Shown: positions 1 through 11,377, counted from the first letter of the stretch. The stretch is DNA of 64,000 bases from Prostheceraeus crozeri (GCA_907163375.1 CAJQUW010007109.1:124001-188000), one strand, 5' to 3'. Translations and numbers: made by a program. The notes: generated by a model from the letters alone, not told the origin.

Positions 1-142
1 CAACTCCAAATATCTTAAACCTTTATGACGTATGTTTTTCGCTTTCAATCCATTGTTGCCTGAAATATTCAGATGACACTAAATATTTGGGTATTATGAT
101 TTATATTTCCGTTGATGTAATGAGGATTTCATTATATTTCAG

Positions 143-696
143 GTTTTCCTCCCACAATCTGAAGATAGTGTATATGAGACTGACACCCCGTCCGTCTTCG
201 ATGCGGAATCTCGACCAATCTCCGATGGATCAAGATCGCCTATGAAGGAAGCTCCTCGACGTCCTTTACTAATGCCACCCCCTATACCAAAGGATAAATG
301 GCAGCCAAAATATACATCTTCTCCAAAGATAATACGTTTGTCAGGTGCACAATTACTATCGACAGCATCACCAGTGTTTTCAGATGGAGACATATCCGAC
401 ATCCAACTTCCCACCACCTCTGACCAACGGGGCTACAATCAACCTCCCAATGATGATGTGTCACTTCAGGTGCTGAGAAGGAAACTTAAGAAGTCTTTTG
501 GACATTCCTTGGACAGTCCACAAGGTTCTGTTAACATGCAACTGCTAATTTATCGACAAAATGTCAAGATTTTGTCAGAGATGGCATACTTGAGACAAAA
601 ATGCTCAATCACAACTACTGCAGTCAATCTACATCCTGAGGACATCTTAACACGGGAGGAACTTGGTCTTCTCCTCAACTGCGTCGATTCTTTCAG
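143..696 (+). CDS. Internal exon of a DUF4806-like host gene
   Basis: The exon is open throughout. It is preceded by a pyrimidine-rich acceptor (AG at 141-142) and followed by a consensus donor, GTAAG, at 697; the donor is phase 2. It encodes a low-complexity, Ser/Pro/Asp-rich N-terminal part (start VFLPQSEDSVYETDTPSVFD) and ends in a segment containing LTREELGLLLNCVDSF, which resembles the first helix of DUF4806 domains ('LP..t.eel..le..l'). Earlier exons lie outside the window or were not recognised. DUF4806 proteins are abundant in cnidarians, echinoderms and arthropods, often beside transposable elements; their function is unknown. Family assignment is by pattern recognition only. The frame joins exactly to the exon at 1525, which strongly supports both exons being real. 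Confidence 0.7.
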
Positions 697-1524
697 GTAA
701 GAAAGATATCTTATATGATACTAGCCTATTTTTCTAGCAATATATATCTATGTATGCAGGTGCAAGTGATCTCATGCAGTGTGGCTTTGGATTTTGAGTT
801 GTAATTTTCTGTTATTTGTTTATCGAGGTTTTAATACGTCATGTACTTTGAATTGAAAGTCAATTCAGATCTGATGTATTTCTCTAGAACTAAACAATAC
901 ATACAGGCCAAACCCGAAAATTTACCGTTAATAAAGTAGGACTAACGGCTACAGAAAACACTGTATTTATACCATTGCATCTTTCGAAAATTATCTATCA
1001 GGGTGTATGCGGCCAGATAAAAGTCAGTAAATTTTGTGAGTCAAAAAGGTTAGATAAATCGGGCAAAAATTATGAATAGTCTTGATAGGACGATCAGATA
1101 ATGGTCAGATAAATTGCATAACGAAAAATCGCAAACACCGTGCGTATGATTCAAATATCTCAAATTTTAACTCTTCCATTCAATTAAGAACTTGAGTAAT
1201 ATTATGTTGTTATAGCTCCATACTTATAATTGTTGTAGGTAAGCCTATAACTAACTACATGTATATGTCTGCTGTAATCTTTATTGCCACAATATTTGAT
1301 CAAACTGAATCTGGAATGCAAACACTTACAATCAGTGCCGGTCCCTCCCCTGAATTGATGCGGTTAGCATTATAAATGTTGCTCCTGAATGCTTTCCTGC
1401 ATTATTATTAGTCGTTATATATGTGAACGATACTATGCATAAAAATACTTTGATGATACTTGAAATACGTTTAGATAAGTTTTGTTAATGCTGCAAAGTT
1501 ACATGTTTCTAATTTACTTTCCAG
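697..1524 (+). other. Intron between the two DUF4806-like exons
   Basis: An 828-bp phase 2 intron with GTAAG at 697 and a TTTCCAG acceptor ending at 1524. Codon AG|A is restored across the junction and the reading frame continues without interruption. I see no gene inside it. Confidence 0.7.
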
Positions 1525-1883
1525 ACATTTCTGCAAACGTGTGGCAGATCACTCGAATTTCAAAGATAAGTGCATCAAATGTTTTACGCGTTTGGATGGA
1601 AGAACAACAAAGGAAGCCGTCGGAAGATTTATAGACGAGCTGATGCCGGTTGAAATTCAACGGCAATTCAATAGACTAGGACTGAAAAACCGGCATCAAT
1701 TCAAGGACATTGAAGATATTCTGTTGAAGCCGGTTTTACTTGCATTTTCTGTCCACCAACCACAAAGACATTGAAAATTGCATAGCAACTCATTTAACCA
1801 ATTCACGTGACCGAGCAGGTGGGCGGAAGAAAAGGACTTTGGCAAACAATAACGTAGAACCGTTGAGTGATGATGACAAATAA
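1525..1883 (+). CDS. Last visible exon of the DUF4806-like gene, with a frame change near its end
   Basis: The exon continues phase 2 from 696 and reads HFCKRVADHSNFKDKCIKCF and onward, with the DUF4806 core (GRTTKEAVGRFIDELMPVEI, then QFNRLGLKNRHQFKDI). In this frame the ORF stops at 1772-1774. From about 1752 the +1 frame encodes the expected family C-terminus (HKDIENCIATHLTNSRDRAG, then GRKKR), ending at TAA 1881-1883. The typical family ending is '..eIe..I..WL..A.DR.GGRKKR', so the real coding sequence seems to change frame between about 1715 and 1752. This is either an indel that makes the gene a young pseudogene, a sequencing error, or a different C-terminus in this copy. Nothing shows a functional intron there. 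No polyadenylation signal was firmly identified. Confidence 0.6.
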
Positions 1884-3002
1884 TATGAACTTAAGTGAGT
1901 AATTTTAGTGTTTTTTACCAATCATAGATTCTAGTAAACTATCTGAAACGAAAGCAGTAGATCTACCTGCTATTATAGTCCAAATTTCCCACAATCCTTC
2001 TTAATGTCACGTACTTTCACCTATTTAATCGGATGTAAGCTGATGTTATCTTACAAGTGTTCACGTGTACTTACAGGAAATATGCAGTGTATATCGTTGC
2101 GATAATGATAAGTATGACTTCTGTCACATTGTATCATTTGTTGAAATCAATTCACAGGTAAAATTGGCTCTATGTCGTATATAAAATAATGTAAGAGCAG
2201 CCAGGTTTATCAATTATCATTATCACATTCTTTGCTGCTTAAGAAAAATACGGTATATCATATCATCCTTCTCCTCATACAGCGCTTTCAGTGTCTCTGT
2301 AGAAAAAAAAAGATTTGCTCTTACAACCGTTTTATTGAGAAGATTTTCGGTGTTTATGAAAAGTTATATACAGCTTAAACCTCGAAATCTTATGTATATA
2401 CGAATTGTTGAAGCCGTCACACAAGCACTATATAATCGTCTTTCATGCAATGATTTACATGAATGGCCGTTGAATCATTAAAATTCTTAGGAAATTAATG
2501 CAATTTATGCTTGTGAAGTAGGCCTACTTCATTTACAGATCATTGCATAATTGATACTGCATACATAAATTTATATGATATTGTATAAATGTGTGGAGTG
2601 AGACTTTACTGTTTAAAATCTTCTACCACAATCCTTAGCTTAAATTCATTAGAATATTACATTTAAATGATCATAACATGCTCCATTTTTACTGCTTCCG
2701 TTTCGGCTAATTAAATATGCCAACTATAGTCGTACAAACACGATTAATTATAGTTTAGGTTCTTTGTCTGCACCTTTTAGCTATCAATTTTTACTGATGA
2801 TGTTTTTCAACGAATTTTTGCATATTTCTTGTATTATATTTCTCGTATTTGAATATATGAATACATGCATTGACAGTTCCTTGCTTTCTATTTCGTAGTT
2901 CCATTACGTGAACAGAAAAAATGCAAACATTCTACTTATTTGATTAGGCTGTCAGCAATACTTAATTTACTGTAACCATAAAAGAAAATGTGAAGTAAGT
3001 GG
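1884..3002. other. Intergenic sequence, no gene seen
   Basis: AT-rich sequence with many stops in all frames. I recognise no gene, RNA or mobile element here. Confidence 0.5.
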
Positions 3003-3145
3003 GGTACCGGTATCCCATATGGGCTGCAAGTGGGCTACCCATATGGGGAACATCTGGGAAGAAGGGGAACCAGTCCCAAATGATGCCCATATGGGCTCCC
3101 AGATTATGCCAATATGGGTCCCATATTGGCTTTACCAGTGGGCGT
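3003..3145. repeat. Clustered CCCATATGGG palindromes
   Basis: About 140 bp contain four variants of a palindrome: TCCCATATGGGC near 3013, ACCCATATGGGG near 3036, GCCCATATGGGC near 3083, and CCAATATGGG followed by CCCATATTGG near 3109-3129. The GC-rich block stops exactly where the Polinton fragment begins at 3146. It may be part of an older interspersed repeat cut by that insertion; I cannot name a family. Confidence 0.5.
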
Positions 3146-3242
3146 TTGAGAAAGACATGATCGCCCTTTATCTAACCCATCCATTGCATGAAAACAACTC
3201 TTCTCATAGTAACATTTATTGAATAATAGTAACAAGCATGCA

Positions 3243-3791
3243 TTATAAATCAATGGTTTGAAGCAGATAAAATAGATACAGCTGGTAACTATCATACAGC
3301 GAGCAATGATAACCATACAGGACTTTGGCAGTGTTGAGGTAAGGAGGAAAGAAGCATTGGTTATGAACGTAGCTACTACAACGAACAGACAAAATAGGAA
3401 CACACAAATCCTTAAAACGTTTCGTGACTTCATGATAATGTTGATTCACTCTACTATCCCAAGGCGGGAGCAAAATATCATCAATGATTAGATTGGGAAA
3501 TACTTTCCTCTCCTTACCAGGATTATTACAAAAGATGCGTATAACATTGAAAGCAGCTAACCATCATTTAAAGTCAATAAGAAGAGCAGTCTCACAAGAA
3601 AAGCCATAGTCTTGCAAATATTTCAGATTAAGTCCATGAATGTGTTTCCTCGCCCATTGATCAACATTGGGATTGCAGTTGGCATGTTGATGATAGACAT
3701 TGACAATCTGATATGTCCAATTGTTCATAGCAATAGCACTGAGCTCCTGTACAGGTTCACCCTCACAATCCATAAAAATGATGATAGAAGC
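3243..3791 (-). pseudogene. DEDDh-type exonuclease gene of the Polinton fragment (broken)
   Basis: Counterpart of 12349-12897. The splice acceptor (AG at 3793-3792) and the opening MDCEGEPVQELSAIAMN are conserved, as is the His-x4-Asp motif HCSLYD near its end. It appears broken, about one or two breaks. Nucleotide identity with the other copy is nearly complete, so the break is recent. Confidence 0.65.
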
Positions 3792-3825
3792 CTAAAACGG
3801 AAATTTACACATCTAAGGAAACGTT

Positions 3826-4759
3826 CTATAACATATTACAAAATGAAGAATTACATCGATGCTTTTCACGACAAAATACACAAATGATATGATGGCAACG
3901 AAGAAGTAAAATGTATCTAATAAGACCACGTCTACGACACTCAAAGCACATAAGCGAATTGTCATAGGGTAGAGTTAGGAAAGGAGTAGTAATTCTCCTT
4001 CTTTGATTTGCGTTTTGAGGAAGCATTCTTCTCCGACTTGCGCTTCGTACCACTGCTGTTAAGGATTGATCAATTATGTCGTCCACGTTGGGTGGTTTTG
4101 AAATATATAGGATGGATTCCATATGCATGGAGAGAGAGGCTATTTTATTATCCTTGTACCGACCATAATATAGCCCATTCACTTTGAAAAGGATATCCCA
4201 AGTACCTTCTCCGAACTCATCACATCTGATGGATGTTGAATGATCTCCCTCCTTCTTATAGTAAGTGCACCAATGTGATACTGGTAGGCAAATGTGATTA
4301 CCATCCCAAATCTTTCTATAGGGAGTATCCTTGTCATCTCTCGCCTTCCACTCTTGAGCAAGAGGAGTAGGAATGTCCATGTTTAATGTCACGTACTCCT
4401 CAATAATATCAAGTTGGTGGCGAATGTACGGACTCACGAGGATCAGTATGTAGTCCCCATACTGATTGTGCATTATCTTGACATCCGTGGAAGGGAGCAT
4501 TCCCGTTTGGAGTACTACGCTATGATCGTCATAACACAAGACTTGTTTAAATTTACGCTGTAGCGGTGTAGGATTATGTACCTTGGTTGTTTCTTCCACT
4601 GGCCTCAGTTGTAGATGATCTGATCGTAGCGAACCTTGTAACGTTTGACCGCCATTTTGTCCTACTAGTGTAGCAGATGGAGTAGATGCCTGAAAATGAA
4701 AAAGATTGTATTAAGTTTACGTTCAAGGGAGGAGAGGGAGGGAAGTAGCGACTTACCAT
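3826..4759 (-). CDS. RING-finger protein of the Polinton fragment, spliced, looks whole
   Basis: On the minus strand the first coding exon is only an ATG (4759-4757). It is followed by a 67-bp intron (4756-4690, GTAAGT donor, TTTTCAG acceptor) and a second exon from 4689 to the stop at 3826, giving about 288 residues. The body has no recognised domain. The C-terminal 40 residues hold a RING-like pattern: CFEC, then RCHHIICVFC, then a final Cys pair. RING domains usually recruit ubiquitin-conjugating enzymes, so a role in host ubiquitin pathways is an inference. A TATA box lies at 4854-4861 (minus orientation) with two CCAAT boxes upstream of it. This copy looks whole, unlike its relative at 11378-12314. 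Confidence 0.65.
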
Positions 4760-4853
4760 TTTAGTTGGATAATAGAATAGAGAGAGAGGAAATGTGCGTC
4801 CGTCACTCGTGTGATTCAACGATGGAATGATTCTCACTGTGGAAGGCTCGCTA

Positions 4854-4905
4854 TTTATATAGAAATGCTTGATTCTCATTGGATGATGATCCTCATTGGA
4901 CAATA
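4854..4905 (-). promoter_or_regulatory. CCAAT-CCAAT-TATA promoter of the fragment's RING gene
   Basis: On the minus strand two CCAAT boxes are followed by TATATAAA (4861-4854), about 95 bp upstream of the ATG mini-exon. The same arrangement occurs at 11238-11283 in the full element. Confidence 0.65.
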
Positions 4906-5506
4906 GCATCAAGCTGATTCCAAATCTGGCCTCCGTTTACCAATCCGAGCCTTCATTCGCCCGCTGGCGCTGTTTCTTGGGAAATTCTAACTCTGTCGTT
5001 TTTCGTCAATCTCCCAAAACCTTAAATGGCGTCTCACATCTAAACGAAGACAGATATGAACAAGCCGATCCTTTCACTGAATTTGTCTTACTCTTAGCTT
5101 TCAAACGAGCTATTGCACGACAAAATCCGTCCACTGGAAGCCAAGATCGAAGCTAGCTCTCGCGAGGGGGGGGGTCAGTGAAATTTGATGAAACAAACTT
5201 TGGTGAGGGTCCCAGGTCGAAATGACACACTTTGGAAAATTTTCAAAATTTTGTCCATACAAAGTCACTCTGACACTTAGGATTTTTTCAGGTGAGCTCC
5301 GACAGTCCACCCTCCCAACCTGGCCGGCACACCACGCCAACCTGGAGAGCACATCACCTCGCGCTACGACGGCCGGCCAGAGGGGGGGACGTCAGACTCG
5401 AAGCAACACGGCGGCACACCACGACCGACTCGACGGACAGGAGGGGGGGGACGTCAGCGACGGCGGCCATCTTGCGCTATCCAGAAGTGGAGTTTTACTT
5501 ACTACT

Positions 5507-5867
5507 TACAAATTATGCTTCGCACTTTTCAATATCATCGTAGGCCTAGCTATTATGGTCACATGTTAGTTGTAGGCCCACCATGAATTACCTGCAGAGA
5601 TGCTGTCATATAAGCGGTAGACAAGATGACATTACGTGTGTATGTGTTTGCAGATTGTGATTTTAAACAAATTGTTTAAAATAAAATAAAATATCAAAAT
5701 AAAATTACATGTGCGGTATTAAATACTATAATAAAAATTCAAGCATTCGTGAATATCTTCATCGCATGAACGGTTGACCTGCAGTCGGTAATAGGCTACA
5801 TCTCGGTAAGGCTCTGTTTTAATTTGCAGATTGCATTTTTTGTAAAAACAGTTACCGGTACTTGAAT
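5507..5867. other. Host-type spacer between Polinton fragment and hAT element
   Basis: AT-rich sequence with no gene. The stretch around 5690-5765 (ATATCAAAATAAAATTA and a later TGAATATCTTCAT) recurs in diverged form at about 8146-8250, beyond the hAT element, so an old local duplication predates that insertion. Confidence 0.45.
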
Positions 5868-8139
5868 CAGGGCTGTGGAGCCGGAGCCGGAGCCTTAAGG
5901 AGCCGATGGTTTTGGTCGGAGCCGGAGCCGATTTATCACAAAGGCTCCGGCTCCGGCTCCGATAGTTTGAGCTTTGATATAAATCTAGAATTTTGAAAGT
6001 TATTAATTGGCATCATAAAAAAATTAAATCATTTGAAATCTAAAGATATGTCTTTTAAGTATACCAATGATCTGTCCTCCACGATATCTTTCTTTGCAGT
6101 TGCCGCCTTCTTTTGTATTATATTTATTGTATATTTACACACATGTGTAATATTTTTTTATTGCATATGTTTCGTAAGACTAATTTCCATATTGACAACG
6201 TATTTTCCAAAATCCATTAATTTGAACACTTGTTATATGCATGCTAACTAGATGATTGTACATTCCTAGAGACAAGTCGCCAGTCATTTATGTACACATT
6301 TCCAGTTCAGTCAGCAAAGATAATATAGCTACATTTCTTGCGCAATGTCTTAAATCTAATACGGTTACTATGTAGGCTATCATCTATCGGTATGGCTACT
6401 GGCAAAAACTACTGGCATCCGTGACAATGCCAATTTCCTTAGATTGTATTGTAGGCTCTTGTTCAGTCCCCCCCCCCACCTACATTTTTCAAAACAATCG
6501 ATTATTCAATTTGATCAATTTTGATTGGAGGGATAACTCTTCACACTCACACGAATGACCGCATGGCTATAGCAATAAGCGACCCAGCCACTTCTAGTAG
6601 CGCCCTATTATTTTAAAGGTATCTCATTCACAATGAATTTTCTTTGACTTCAAAATTCAAAGGGTATATTTCAATGCGAAAAACCCGAAGGCAAATTACA
6701 ATGTTGACTTGCTGACGAAGTTTGCGACCATGACATCGCAATTACCCACGTAGATTTTTACAACAGCACGGAATGCTTCACTCAAACCGGTGATGCTGAA
6801 TGTGCTGGGTGGTCCAATGGTGCTGCATCTTTTGACCAGAGGAAAAATGGGGGGGAAGGACTGCACAAGAGCCGTATCGTGTAATAATATTTCCCCAAAT
6901 GTCATAGACCTGTGGATTTCAAGAATTTTCATTATTATTTTTTCCGTCTGTCAACACTTTATGCTGATATCATGCTGACTAATTATATGTAAACAATAAA
7001 AAAAGACTGAGACGCTCTCAATAAAGGCGCCTTTTGACCTCCCTTTTCTATTGTCTGTGACATTAAACCGCACGTGCATTCGAAAGCTAGCAAAGTAGAT
7101 GGGATTTCTGCTCGGTGCTCGCAGTCAAATTTTTATTATGCATAGCACCCTGCAACATACTGTGTGATACTCCCAGTTCAGTTTCATCAGCCTAACCATC
7201 ATCAGAGGAATAGTGGTAATGTGTTATACATAAATTGAATATAATAATATACATGAATCATTGATGAATTATTTAGTGCAACTTTACGCCATAATGAAAA
7301 ATACGAAATTAATATAATGTAAGTTAGGCCTTAACTTATTAAGTATGCTGCATAGAATTACAAAACTTGTCCTAAATTAGATATTTTTAATTTTTTCAAG
7401 TATAATTTTCAATTGTACATTTCTAGCCTACACTGCAATGAGGCTATCTAAATTACAATTTCTACAGATGATGAGTCGTGGGCTATCCACCGATCATATT
7501 ATTCATGGACCAACAGACTATTGAATAAAGGCAATAACAAATAACAATAACAACCTAAGCTAGCCTATATACACTTTAATATTCAATAAAGCAATTGATA
7601 TCTTTATTGATACGGTATATTTGGCTATATAGCTGATACCCTTTCCATGTTCGAGTAGATACAGGCCCTATAAGCTATTTAGAGGCATGCGCTATCCAGT
7701 TTCATATTCAAGCTTTGTTAAAAAGCTTATACTACTATTCGGCCCCTGTGACGGCTAATTAGGTATATCATCATCACTCATGTGGTCTTATTTAATGTAG
7801 CCTCGTAGTAGACTGGTTGCAAGCTAGGCCAATTTATATTTAGCCAGTGCGGGAGATCTTTATCTAATTTAACCAATCCTGGCTATAACTTTATTTTATC
7901 TTTCAGAGATAGTCAATTCATGCAAAAATATATGACAAGTATGTTATTTGTCATTATATTAGGCTATTATCATTTTTATTATTAACTTAAGTCGTTGCTT
8001 GTTAATGAAAACTAATTTGATGATTGTAGCAAGCCTCTAAAGGCCACACCGTTATCCAAAAAACCCGTTCAACGGATCCAGGATCATCAGTGTCGTGGAG
8101 CCGGAGCCGATGAGATAACGCATCGGCTCCACAGCCCTG
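5868..8139. mobile_element. Non-autonomous hAT-type DNA transposon
   Basis: The element starts CAGGGCTGTGGAGCCG and ends with the exact reverse complement, CGGCTCCACAGCCCTG. It is flanked by perfect 8-bp duplications ACTTGAAT at 5860-5867 and 8140-8147, the size typical of hAT transposons. Both subterminal regions are rich in GGAGCCGGAGCC-type repeats, and the right end has a GGAGCCGATG/CATCGGCTCC hairpin. It is 2,272 bp long. No transposase was recognised; a 78-codon open stretch at 6932-6696 (-) looks like neither a transposase nor any family I know. It probably moves with enzymes supplied in trans. Confidence 0.88.
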
Positions 8140-8147
8140 ACTTGAAT

Positions 8148-8910
8148 ATCAAAATAAAATTATTGATAAGTACTACGAGTGTTGATTAAAAAAATAATTG
8201 ATAAATTGTTAATGATCACAATTCAACCACTCTTGAATATCTTCATTTGCTATCAAAATTCCTAAGAATATCGCTTCCCACATTGTCAGAGATGAAATAA
8301 TCCAAAAGCAGTTTTCTTAATAGTCTTTACTGTAACACCTAAAATTACTATAAATGATTTATCTTCTGAACTTTGAGTAGGCCTACCCATAGAATGTTAA
8401 TTAAGATCCGTTAAGTTTGATAATTCTGCTCTGCACATCAGCACAAGATTTGTCTTCTTTTTTACAGGTGTTGATTGCTGAGGCTGTGTATCTGTCCATC
8501 GATGACTCAATACCTGACCTACATTCGGCTGCTTTTCCGTCTTGTCTTGTGAGCTAATTAACCCCGAAAACTACTGGAATTATTCTTTATCCATAAATCT
8601 CTCATACTCGCAACGTCCCAGCCATCATCAGATTCGGAAAACCGTGTTGTGGTCCAACCGCGAAGATGTTTTTTTTCAGTGACCTTGTATCATCGCTTCA
8701 AACTTCATTTGGTAGTGACTGTTTCTCCGTTGAACTGTAAATTTTTCGTGATATCACCTCTATTCTTAAAAATGTAACTGATAACGGCGCGACGGTGTTT
8801 GACTCGAAATGACAGTGTTTCAGATGAAGTGAAATGCGTATTCGGGCTGTGGGCATGCTTTCCGGTTGGAAGGATTTTCAAATGAAGAATGATCAAATCC
8901 GGATAGAGAA
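8148..8910. other. Spacer between two DNA transposons, no gene seen
   Basis: No convincing coding sequence. A 63-codon open stretch on the minus strand (8896-8705) has no recognisable features. The region contains scattered TAGGCCTAC-like words common in the window's host DNA. Confidence 0.4.
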
Positions 8911-9378
8911 CACTAGACGAAATGACTTGCTAAGTCTTATTAAGTCTGATCAGATTCTTGCAAAGTCTGATCAGAACTTATTTTATTTAAGATCTTACAT
9001 TTCCTGACCAGAAAGTACCAGACTTACTAAGTCGTATATTTTGCAAAATAAGATCTTTTCAGATCTTACCAGCTGATAATTGAAATTAAAAAAAGTGAAC
9101 TGAAATTTCAAATTTGAAGTCCGATTTCAATGCGAAGATCAGACGATATCAATGGCTTTAGCTGTTAAATGATCGTACTGGAACATCAGTGCACTGAATA
9201 TATGTAGACAAAACGCAAAATATAAGACTTTTTTCTACTCAAAAGATTTCTAAAAATCACAAATAAGATCTTATCAGATCTGATCAGATTTCCTAATAAG
9301 ACTTAGGACGACTGGTACTTTCTGGTCAGAACTTGTAAGATTTCCTTAGTAAGATTAAGTAAGTCATTTCGTCTAGTG
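8911..9378. mobile_element. MITE with CACTA-type ends and fold-back interior
   Basis: The sequence begins CACTAGACGAAATGACTT and ends AAGTCATTTCGTCTAGTG, an 18-bp perfect inverted repeat. Beyond that the two halves stay partly complementary, built from reiterated AAGTCTGATCAG, TAAGATCTTA and TACTTTCTGGTCAG words. Length is 468 bp with no coding capacity. CACTA ends suggest the EnSpm/CACTA superfamily, which makes 2-4 bp target duplications; only AA is shared by the flanks, so the assignment stays tentative. Confidence 0.7.
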
Positions 9379-9812
9379 AAATTTCCTTTATGTTGATAAA
9401 AGTGATATTCATAAAAATTATTTGTATCGGATCGTTCGATGTGTGCTACTATATAAAACTCTGTTCATTTTCCAAATACGTATGAAAAATTGTATTTTTG
9501 AAGGATATCCATTCCTTCTGCTGTTTACTTTGGGGAGCAGAGCTCAGTTTTTGTAATCTCTATGAATGTTATCGTACAAAGCATAATTTTAGCAAGATCA
9601 GTCATTTTATTATAGTCATGCAGTTTTATATGCCGTACGGATTTTGAACGACTTTGAGCATGAATAATTCGAGCAGAGCGTTTTACTAGCTATCTTTTTG
9701 CCGAACTATGTTTGTTTTGGTTTTCTATTTGATAAATATAAAACATTTCATACAAGAAGATATTTTTCATGAATTCAAATTTGCAAATGTTTCATAATCG
9801 CCTATGAAGTAG
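9379..9812. other. AT-rich spacer with the left target duplication of the outer Polinton
   Basis: No gene seen. The last six bases, AAGTAG (9807-9812), are repeated at 57837-57842 on the other side of the Polinton nest. Confidence 0.6.
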
Positions 9813-11220
9813 AGTAGTAAGAAAACGGCGAACACTCGACCGGCGCCCCCCCCCTCTGGAACGACAGAGTGTCGTGGTGTGCCGGCCAAGTGGGTCCGAA
9901 AGGTTCGCTGACGTCCCCCCCTCTGAAACGACAGAGTGTCGTGGTGGACTTGGGCGACCGCCAGGATTTGTCTTGAGGCTATAGTGTGTAATGTTTTTCG
10001 TGCAATCTGCTGAATGTTGGTTTGTAAAATGGGCTGTTTCGAGTGGAAGGAGTGCTGGGATGTGAAAACGGAGGCCAGATTCGGATTCAGCGTGAAATTC
10101 TGCATCGGTATGGTGAATTTGAACGCAATCGGAGAGAAAAATTTTCGCTGACGTCCCCCCCCCTCGTCACTGACCTTCCAACTTTGCTTCCAGTGGACGG
10201 ATTTAGTCGTGCCATAGCTCGTTTGAAACCTAAGAGTGAGACAAGTTCACTGAAAGAATCGGCTTGTTCATATCTGTCTTCGTTTAGATGTGAGACGCCA
10301 TTTAAGATTTTGGGACATTGGCGAAAAACGACAGAGTTAGAATTTTGGACGTTTTGGGCTGTAGCTTCAAAACGAAGCATCGGATGGGAAAACGGATTTC
10401 AGATTTGGAATCAGCGTCAAATTCTCTATCAACATGGCGAGTTTCAAGTCAATCGGAGAGAAAAAATTTTCAACATTTTTCGAAAAACGACAGAGTTAGA
10501 ATTTTGATCGTTTTGGGATATAGCGCCAAAACGAACCATCGGATGGGAAAACGGAGGCCAGATTCGGATTCAGCGTGAAATTCTGCATCGGTATGGTGAA
10601 TTTGAACGCAATCGGAGAGAAAAAATTTTCGCTGACGTCCCCCCCCTTCGGCACCGACCTTCCAACTTTGCTTCCAGTGGACGGATTTTGTCGTGCCATA
10701 GCTCGTTTGAAAGCTAAGAGTGAGACAAGTTCACTGAAAGAAAATGCTTGTTCATATCTGTCTTCGTTTAGATGTGAGACGCTATTTAAGATTTTGGGAG
10801 ATTGGCGAAAAACGACAGAGTTAGAATTTTGGACGTTTTGGGCTGTAGCGCCAAAACGAAGCATCGGATGGGAAAACGGATTTCAGATTTGGAATCAGCA
10901 TGAAATTCTCTATCAACATGGCGAGTTTCAAGTCAATCGGAGAGAAAAAGTTTCGCTGACGTCCCCCCCCTCTGGAGAGCTAGCTTCGATCTTGGCTTCC
11001 AGTGGACGGATTTAGTCGTGCCATAGCTCGTTTGAAAGCCAAGAGTGAGACAAAGTCAGTGAAAGGATCGGCTTGTTCATATCTGTCTTCGTTTAGATGT
11101 GAGACGCTATTTAAGATTTTGGGAGATTGTCGAAAAACGACAGAGTTAGAATTTTGGACGTTTTGGGCTCTAGCGGGCGAATGAAGGCTCGGATTGGTAA
11201 ACGGAGGCTAGATTTGGAAT
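9813..11220. repeat. Left terminal inverted repeat of the family A Polinton, built of tandem blocks
   Basis: About 1.4 kb. The tip is GC-rich, with runs of C and repeated ACGACAGAGTGTCGTGGTG units. It is followed by tandem blocks of a few hundred bp that each contain ACGACAGAGTTAGAATTTTG, a GGATGGGAAAACGGA stretch and GCTGACGTCCCCCCC. The right repeat (55715-57836) is the inverted counterpart but about 0.7 kb longer because it has more blocks. Long reading frames run through these blocks on both strands, but they follow the repeat rather than genes. Confidence 0.85.
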
Positions 11221-11237
11221 CAGCTTGATGTTATTGT

Positions 11238-11283
11238 CCAATGAGGATCGTCATCCAATGAGAATCAAGCATTTCTATATAAA
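11238..11283 (+). promoter_or_regulatory. CCAAT-CCAAT-TATA promoter at the left end
   Basis: CCAAT at 11238-11242 and 11255-11259, then TATATAAA at 11276-11283, just inside the terminal repeat. Transcription would start near 11305-11312 and reach the ATG mini-exon at 11378. The same order of boxes occurs upstream of the polymerase gene (52106-52051, minus). Confidence 0.7.
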
Positions 11284-11377
11284 TAGCGAGCCTTCCACAT
11301 TGAGAATCATTCCATCATTGAATCAGACGAGTGACGGACGCACATTTCCTCTCTCTCTATTCTATTATCCAACTAAA

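Larger units (their letters stand above)
3146..5506 (-). mobile_element. Truncated, inverted left-end fragment of Polinton family A
   Basis: Read on the minus strand, this matches the left end of the large Polinton from its first base (9813) to about 12997. The outer tip at 5506 reads AGTAGTAAG on the minus strand, the same start as the full element. The inner edge at 3146 is abrupt and there is no second terminal repeat, so only one end remains. It contains a short version of the terminal repeat (about 4915-5506), the promoter, a whole-looking RING gene and a broken exonuclease gene. Protein-level identity to the full copy is complete over long stretches, so the fragment is young. No target duplication can be identified because one end is missing. 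Confidence 0.88.

Noticed and set aside
3003-3222. 67-codon frame starting MGCKWATHMGNIWEEG
   Set aside because: It reads through the CCCATATGGG repeats and across the edge of the Polinton fragment, so it cannot be an old gene.
10043-11184. Several open frames of 60-150 codons on both strands, with recurring peptides such as CSYLSSFRCE and WENGFQIWNQ
   Set aside because: They lie within the tandem blocks of the terminal repeat, occur on both strands and in several frames, and repeat with the DNA unit. The right repeat (55715-57836) and 4896-5156 show the same. I treat them as by-products of repeated DNA, not genes.
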